Assembly: GCA_017511805.1 (NCBI GenBank)
Contig: JAFWJA010000015.1
Location: 511,098 to 575,097, forward strand
DNA: 64,000 bases
Direction of reading: 5' to 3'
DNA from: Bacilli bacterium
GTDB lineage: Bacteria > Bacillota_I > Bacilli_A > RF39 > UBA660
Below the pieces are notes generated by a model that was given only the letters and a program-made list of their open reading frames with translations, ran no database searches and was not told the DNA's origin. Both the position numbers and the translations under genes were made by a program. This document shows, piece after piece, positions 61,356-64,000 of the stretch (position 1 is the first letter of the stretch; every line of letters starts with the position of its first letter).

Positions 61356-62453
61356 TTATCTACTCCTTCCCTTTTTATTATAATTTATTGTTTCTATTTT
61401 TTCCATCTCTTTCATAGATACTTCACTTTTTAAAGCGTCTAATTTAAGTAAAACAAGTGTTAAATATGCATCTTCTAAGTACTTACCATATAATGTAACA
61501 ATTAATTCTTGCATTCTATTTATTTCTCCTAAAACATAACTTCCGCCTTCATCATCTGTTTCATCATTTAAAACTATATCTATTTGTTTCATTAAAGTAT
61601 CTAGTTTCTTTTGTAAGTTCTTTTTAGCTATCTTGTTAATAAATGTTGGTTCAACAAGCATTACTTTATTAACATCAAATGATTTCTTTGGTTTAAATTT
61701 ATAAGCATCATCTATATTCATATTGATCATCTTTTTATTAGATGTATCATCCATTAATGAATATTTACCTATTACTTTTCTAACTCTATTTTTAATTAAA
61801 TCTGGTCTTTTTTCTTTAGTCTTTTTAATTTGTTCTTCTTTTCTCCACTCATCGATTTTTTTATGATCACCAGATAATAATACATTAGGTACTTTCATAC
61901 CTCTATATTCTCTAGGTTTTGTATATGTAGGATAATCTAATAAGTTATCTGTGAATGATTCATTTTCTTTAGATTCATTTTCTATTACACCTGGTAATAA
62001 TCTAGTAATAGAATCTGATATAGCCATTGCTGGTATTTCTCCACCAGTTAAAATATAATCACCTATACTTATTTCTTCATCTACAATAGTTTCTATTCTC
62101 TCATCAAAACCTTCATAATGACCACATATAATTATTAAGTCCTTTTCTTTAGATAGTTCTTTAGCTTTATCTTGAGTGAACTGTTTACCTTGTGGAGTCA
62201 TTAATATAACTTTACTATTCTTCTTTTTTAAATCTTCTACAGCTTCAAATACTGGTTCACATTTAAGTACCATACCAGCTCCTCCACCATAAGGGGTATC
62301 ATCTACTTGATTATGTTTATTATTCGCATAATCTCTAAGATTCTTAATATTAATTTTTACTTTATCTTGTTCTATTGCTCTTTTAATAATTGATTCAGTT
62401 AAGAATCCATCAAACATATTTGGAAAAAGAGTAAGTATATTTATCTTTAACAT
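61356..62453 (-). CDS. trmD: tRNA (guanine37-N1)-methyltransferase with C-terminal extension
   Basis: Protein of 365 residues. Residues 1-~220 are a complete Trm[28 protein letters not shown], the knotted SAM site [14 protein letters not shown], and the [15 protein letters not shown] substrate block. It methylates G37 of tRNAs. About 145 further residues (~221-365) form a charged helical region not part of normal TrmD (about 240 residues in Bacillus), including [20 protein letters not shown] and [16 protein letters not shown]. No family is recognised for the extension. The TAA stop of rimM shares one base with its ATG. Confidence 0.94.
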   Translation of the reverse strand: MLKINILTLFPNMFDGFLTESIIKRAIEQDKVKINIKNLRDYANNKHNQVDDTPYGGGAGMVLKCEPVFEAVEDLKKKNSKVILMTPQGKQFTQDKAKELSKEKDLIIICGHYEGFDERIETIVDEEISIGDYILTGGEIPAMAISDSITRLLPGVIENESKENESFTDNLLDYPTYTKPREYRGMKVPNVLLSGDHKKIDEWRKEEQIKKTKEKRPDLIKNRVRKVIGKYSLMDDTSNKKMINMNIDDAYKFKPKKSFDVNKVMLVEPTFINKIAKKNLQKKLDTLMKQIDIVLNDETDDEGGSYVLGEINRMQELIVTLYGKYLEDAYLTLVLLKLDALKSEVSMKEMEKIETINYNKKGRSR

Positions 62454-62929
62454 TATTCTAGACCCCCTATCTCTATAATGTATATTTTATTATCTTCAAT
62501 TTTTATAATAAAGTCTTTAACATATGGAATTAATATGTCACCTACTTTTAATACATCATTAGCTTTTGGATTATATATTACATCAGTTACTTTACCTAGG
62601 TTCTTATCACCCATAATAACTTCATAACCAATAAGGTCTTCTATATATACTTCACCGTCATCTAAAACTAAGTCTTCTTTATTTATATAAACTTGTCTAC
62701 CTTTTAAATATAGTACATCATTTATATTATTAAATCCCTCAAATGTAACCATATCAAATATCTTATGGAATCTATAACTATTAACTATGAACTCTTCTTT
62801 TTCTTTTCCAACATAAAACTTCATACCCTTTTTAAACACTTTATCTTTATGTCTAAAATCAGATAATATTCTAAGTTCACCTTTAATACCATGAGTATTG
62901 ACTATTTTACCAATATTTATAAATTCCAT
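62453..62929 (-). CDS. rimM: 16S rRNA processing protein RimM
   Basis: Protein of 158 residues with the RimM N-terminal domain ([19 protein letters not shown]) and the PRC-barrel domain ([19 protein letters not shown]). It assists maturation of the 30S head with S19. It sits between the TrmH-family gene and trmD, an order often kept in bacteria. Confidence 0.94.
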   Translation of the reverse strand: MEFINIGKIVNTHGIKGELRILSDFRHKDKVFKKGMKFYVGKEKEEFIVNSYRFHKIFDMVTFEGFNNINDVLYLKGRQVYINKEDLVLDDGEVYIEDLIGYEVIMGDKNLGKVTDVIYNPKANDVLKVGDILIPYVKDFIIKIEDNKIYIIEIGGLE

Positions 62930-62937
62930 ATTATCAC

Positions 62938-63663
62938 CTACTTATTTAATTCATATAAAATTATAGATGCAGATACTGCTACATTAAGACTTTCACAATT
63001 ACTATTCATTTCTATGTATATGTTTTTATCTACAAGTTTTTTAACTTCTTCACTGATGCCGTTTCCTTCGTTACCCATTATTATAGCATATTTCCCAGCT
63101 TTTTGAACATTTTTTATGTCAAGTCCGTTTACAACATCAGTGCCATATACTGTATAATTATTTTCTTTTAATCTATTTATGATACTAGGTATATCTTCTC
63201 TAACAATATTAAGATGAAAATTCATACCTTGTGCACTTCTAAGTACTTTATTATTATATAGATCTACACTAGATTTACTAAGTACTATGTTTTTAATATT
63301 AAATGCTACTGCACTTCTTAGAATTGCTCCTAAATTACCTGGATCTTGTACTCCATCAAGTATTAATACTGGACTATCTAAATCTAGTTCTGATTTCTTT
63401 ATTTCACAAACACCAATTATATCTACCTTAGATGGCATTTCACTTATTGTACTCATTACTTTTTCAGTAACATATACTTTTTCTACTTCTAAATCTATTT
63501 CTCTTTCACATAAAATAATCTCTTTTAAAGAATTAGATTTATAAGCTTCAAGTACAAGATGTTCTCCTTCAACTAGAAATAACTTTTCACTATCTCTATA
63601 TTTCTTTTCTTTTAATTTTCTTAATTCTTTTATCTTTTTATTATCAACTGACTCAATTATCAT
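62938..63663 (-). CDS. TrmH-family (SpoU) RNA 2'-O-methyltransferase
   Basis: Protein of 241 residues. The N-terminal RNA-binding SpoU_sub_bind domain has EKLFLVEGEHLVLEA. The knotted methyltransferase domain carries GNLGAILRSAVAFN, YAIIMGNEGNGIS and the C-terminal LNVAVSASIILYEL. RlmB-like enzymes methylate 23S rRNA, and others act on tRNA; the target is not fixed by sequence. ATGA overlap with the upstream protease-like gene. Confidence 0.87.
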   Translation of the reverse strand: MIIESVDNKKIKELRKLKEKKYRDSEKLFLVEGEHLVLEAYKSNSLKEIILCEREIDLEVEKVYVTEKVMSTISEMPSKVDIIGVCEIKKSELDLDSPVLILDGVQDPGNLGAILRSAVAFNIKNIVLSKSSVDLYNNKVLRSAQGMNFHLNIVREDIPSIINRLKENNYTVYGTDVVNGLDIKNVQKAGKYAIIMGNEGNGISEEVKKLVDKNIYIEMNSNCESLNVAVSASIILYELNK

Positions 63664-64000
63664 TCTTGTAACTCCTTTCTATGTCTTTTATATTCAGGAT
63701 CATTTTCTGAAACTAATTGCCAGAATCCTTTACCATGATCAAAATGAATAAAATGCGATAACTCATGTACTATTACATAATCTAAATACTCTGGTTTTTT
63801 ATATATAAGTTCACTATTTAATGTAACCTTTTTTAACTTCTTATTGCATACACCCCATCTAGTAGACATCTTTCTTATTGTTAAACTTGGATATGGTACA
63901 TCTTCAGTAAATCTATCATAAATAGTATCTAGATGTTCTTTAAATACTTCTTTCATTTGTTTTTTATACCATTTTTCAATATCTGATTTATGTGCTACAT
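63660..64000 (-). CDS. YgjP-like metallopeptidase (5' end outside window)
   Basis: The frame is open to the right edge of the window, so the N-terminus is missing; 113 codons plus the stop are seen. The visible part has IRKMSTRWGVC and a zinc site HELSHFIHFDHGKGFW (HExxH with a following His), typical of YgjP/DUF45-type minigluzincins. An internal ATG at 63956 is unlikely to be the start because the preceding residues (HKSDIEKWYKKQ) belong to the conserved region. It overlaps the TrmH-family gene by four bases. Confidence 0.85.
   Translation of the reverse strand, partial: VAHKSDIEKWYKKQMKEVFKEHLDTIYDRFTEDVPYPSLTIRKMSTRWGVCNKKLKKVTLNSELIYKKPEYLDYVIVHELSHFIHFDHGKGFWQLVSENDPEYKRHRKELQE

Noticed and set aside
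1-64000. Looked for CRISPR arrays, insertion sequences, tRNA and rRNA genes, and prophage genes
   Set aside because: No spaced direct repeats, transposase motifs, tRNA-like cloverleaf ends, rRNA-like conserved blocks or phage structural genes were seen.
1-64000. Mycoplasma genetic code (TGA = Trp)
   Set aside because: Long frames are intact with TGA as stop, several genes end in TGA, and Trp residues are encoded by TGG.

Overview
The window is a gene-dense, very AT-rich chromosomal segment, almost certainly from a Bacillota lineage with a small low-GC genome. It resembles the uncultivated gut Bacilli/RF39-type or Erysipelotrichia-like groups more than classical Bacillus. The evidence is Gram-positive style ribosome-binding sites (AGGAGG/AGGTGAT), TTGACA/TATAAT and extended -10 promoters, intrinsic terminators, a T-box leader, lipoproteins, a class B sortase and CnaB/SpaA-type surface proteins. 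TGA is used as a stop (14000-14002, 17173-17175, 63660-63662) and Trp is TGG, so this is the standard code and not the mycoplasma code. No rRNA, tRNA, insertion sequence, prophage or CRISPR array was seen. The species assignment is inference; no marker search could be run.

Layout. 1-2334: two overlapping flavoprotein genes, the first cut by the window edge. 2335-2741: the only gene-poor gap; it holds a compact candidate type I toxin-antitoxin locus with a 24-residue membrane peptide. 2742-11284: metallophosphoesterase, galE, CBS-type pyrophosphatase, hybrid histidine kinase with a tail-anchored partner, acyl-CoA ligase-like enzyme, ASCH protein. 11359-12612 (+): lipoprotein lysozyme of the GH25 family. 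12620-18153: a small membrane protein and then a long operon (ABC-2 exporter, GNATs, P-loop kinase, DUF402). 18237-22099: unknown genes behind a structured leader, CorA, DNA polymerase III delta. 22192-38258: a surface-protein region with three very large secreted proteins, interrupted by a serine T-box operon with serS. 38372-41920: topA, rnhB, rbgA. 42187-45194: DHH phosphoesterase, MBL hydrolase and kinase-like genes. 45265-48840: a NUDIX - TIR/transmembrane/propeller - unknown gene cassette. 48878-58716: lipoprotein, EEP nuclease, sortase B, PPP phosphatase, ABC-2 transporter, NUDIX, P-type ATPase, CmpB-like protein, signal peptidase I. 58790-64000: rplS, glycosyltransferase, trpS, trmD, rimM, TrmH-family methyltransferase and a YgjP-like protease fragment.

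How it fits together. Secretion and envelope genes (lepB, sortase B, the large adhesin/pilin-like proteins, lipoproteins, GH25 lysozyme, GT2) suggest a monoderm host-associated cell with an elaborated surface. Translation genes (serS, trpS, rplS, trmD, rimM, rbgA, rlmB-like) carry regulatory leaders (T-box, L19-type hairpin). The most noteworthy elements are the type I toxin locus at 2429-2736, the membrane TIR-propeller cassette at 45265-48840, an unassigned structured leader RNA at 18714-18850, a TrmD with a 145-residue C-terminal extension, and repeated compact modules in which an intrinsic terminator runs directly into a TATGnTATAAT promoter.
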